Assembly: GCA_937895645.1 (NCBI GenBank)
Contig: CALBKQ010000217.1
Coordinates: 1-7,050, forward strand
From: an uncultured Clostridia bacterium
Lineage (GTDB): Bacteria > Bacillota > Clostridia > Oscillospirales > Acutalibacteraceae
DNA length: 7,050 bases
Direction: 5' to 3'
Below are positions 6,240-7,050 of the stretch, in pieces (position 1 is the stretch's first letter; every line of letters starts with the position of its first letter). The notes beneath the pieces were generated by a model. That model was not told the origin of the DNA. It saw only the letters and a program-made list of their open reading frames with translations, and did no database searches. Made by a program: the position numbers and the translations under genes.

Positions 6240-7050
6240 ATGTTTGCTAATTTAATCGACTCAATCGGATTTATTAACAATACAGACCCAGAAGTAGCCA
6301 ATGCTATGGATTTGGAACTTACCCGTCAAAGAGAAAATATAGAACTTATTGCAAGTGAAAACATTGTTTCTCCTGCTGTTATGGCAGCAATGGGTAGTGT
6401 GCTTACAAATAAGTATGCAGAAGGCTATCCGGGTAAGAGATATTATGGCGGATGTCAGCACGTTGACATCGTAGAAGATATTGCTCGCGACCGTCTTAAA
6501 AAACTTTTCGGTGCTGCTTATGCAAACGTTCAGCCACATTCAGGCGCTCAGGCAAATATGGCAGTTTACTTTGCTCTTATTAACCCAGGCGATACAGTTA
6601 TGGGTATGAACCTTGCAGAAGGTGGACACTTAACTCACGGCTCACCTGTAAATATGTCAGGTAAATACTATAACTTCGTACCTTATGGTGTTGACGAGAA
6701 TGGCTTTCTTGATTATGAGGCTTTTGAACAGAAAGCAAAAGAATGCAACCCAAAACTTATTGTAGCAGGTGCATCTGCATATCCAAGAACAATTGATTTT
6801 GAAAGAATGGCAAACATTGCTCATGGTGTTGGTGCATACTTTATGGTTGATATGGCTCATATTGCAGGTCTTGTAGCCGCTGGTCTTCACCCATCTCCAG
6901 TGCCTTATGCAGATGTTGTTACATCAACAACTCATAAAACTCTTCGCGGACCTCGTGGCGGTATCATTCTTTGCAAAGACGAAGAATTTGGTATGCAGTT
7001 TAATAAGGCAATCTTCCCTGGTACACAGGGTGGTCCTTTAATGCACGTTA
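6240..7050 (+). CDS. glyA: Serine hydroxymethyltransferase (partial, runs off right edge)
   Basis: The first 270 codons of a PLP enzyme that is usually about 410-420 residues, so roughly the last third is missing. It converts serine and tetrahydrofolate to glycine and 5,10-methylene-tetrahydrofolate in the cytoplasm. Conserved blocks include LIASEN, then NKYAEGYPGKRYYGG in the N-terminal part, PHSGAQAN, and VDMAHIAGL with Asp204 (pairs with the PLP ring nitrogen) and His207. STTHKTLRGPRGG carries the Schiff-base lysine Lys233, offset by four from E. coli Lys229. The final GTQGGP is also conserved. The ATG at 6240 follows an AAGGA ribosome site (6226-6230) by nine bases and lies 16 bases after the guaB stop, so the two are very likely co-transcribed. 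This joins glycine and one-carbon supply to purine synthesis. No tetrahydrofolate riboswitch fits in the short gap. Confidence 0.96.
   Translation, partial: MFANLIDSIGFINNTDPEVANAMDLELTRQRENIELIASENIVSPAVMAAMGSVLTNKYAEGYPGKRYYGGCQHVDIVEDIARDRLKKLFGAAYANVQPHSGAQANMAVYFALINPGDTVMGMNLAEGGHLTHGSPVNMSGKYYNFVPYGVDENGFLDYEAFEQKAKECNPKLIVAGASAYPRTIDFERMANIAHGVGAYFMVDMAHIAGLVAAGLHPSPVPYADVVTSTTHKTLRGPRGGIILCKDEEFGMQFNKAIFPGTQGGPLMHV

Noticed and set aside
6261..6890. Two minus-strand frames (6261-6539 and 6657-6890) opposite glyA
   Set aside because: They are Cys/His/Asn-rich antisense shadows of the conserved glyA sequence.

Overview
The window looks like chromosomal DNA from a low-GC Gram-positive bacterium (Bacillota, most likely Clostridia). 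This rests on the A/T-rich intergenic DNA, the strong AGGAGG-type ribosome binding sites, the preference for A/T-ending codons, a YtvI-like AI-2E family membrane protein, a CpsB/YwqE-type PHP phosphatase, and an aspartokinase with an internal start like Bacillus subtilis LysC. The species cannot be named from the sequence alone.

Layout. (1) Positions 1-50 hold two short perfect hairpins. The stop codon of the leftward cpsB-like gene sits exactly in the loop of one of them. (2) Positions 36-1969, minus strand: a two-gene operon. An AI-2E/YtvI-like multi-pass membrane protein is followed, with a 4-base ATGA overlap, by a PHP-family tyrosine-phosphatase-like protein. A good sigma-A-type promoter lies just upstream. 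(3) Positions 1970-2216: a 247-base, very A/T-rich divergent control region. (4) Positions 2217-4689, plus strand: hom (homoserine dehydrogenase) and lysC (aspartate kinase), 25 bases apart, ending at an intrinsic-terminator-like hairpin at 4700-4730. (5) Positions 4763-7050, plus strand: guaB (IMP dehydrogenase) and glyA (serine hydroxymethyltransferase), 16 bases apart. glyA runs off the right edge.

How the genes fit together. LysC makes aspartyl-phosphate, the first step of the aspartate family (lysine, methionine, threonine). Hom makes homoserine, the branch toward threonine and methionine. Aspartate-semialdehyde dehydrogenase, which acts between them, is not in the window. GuaB commits IMP to guanine nucleotides. 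GlyA makes glycine and methylene-tetrahydrofolate, which feed purine and thymidylate synthesis. The rightward genes therefore form an amino-acid, one-carbon and purine housekeeping block. The leftward pair looks related to the cell envelope and has no obvious metabolic link to it.

All the full genes look intact, with expected lengths and the recognised catalytic residues. I found no previously undescribed system. The most interesting points are a strong internal translation start in lysC at codon 246, predicted to give a separate ACT-domain subunit; an atypical C-terminal regulatory domain in Hom; and the paired hairpins at the left edge, which may be the end of a mobile element.
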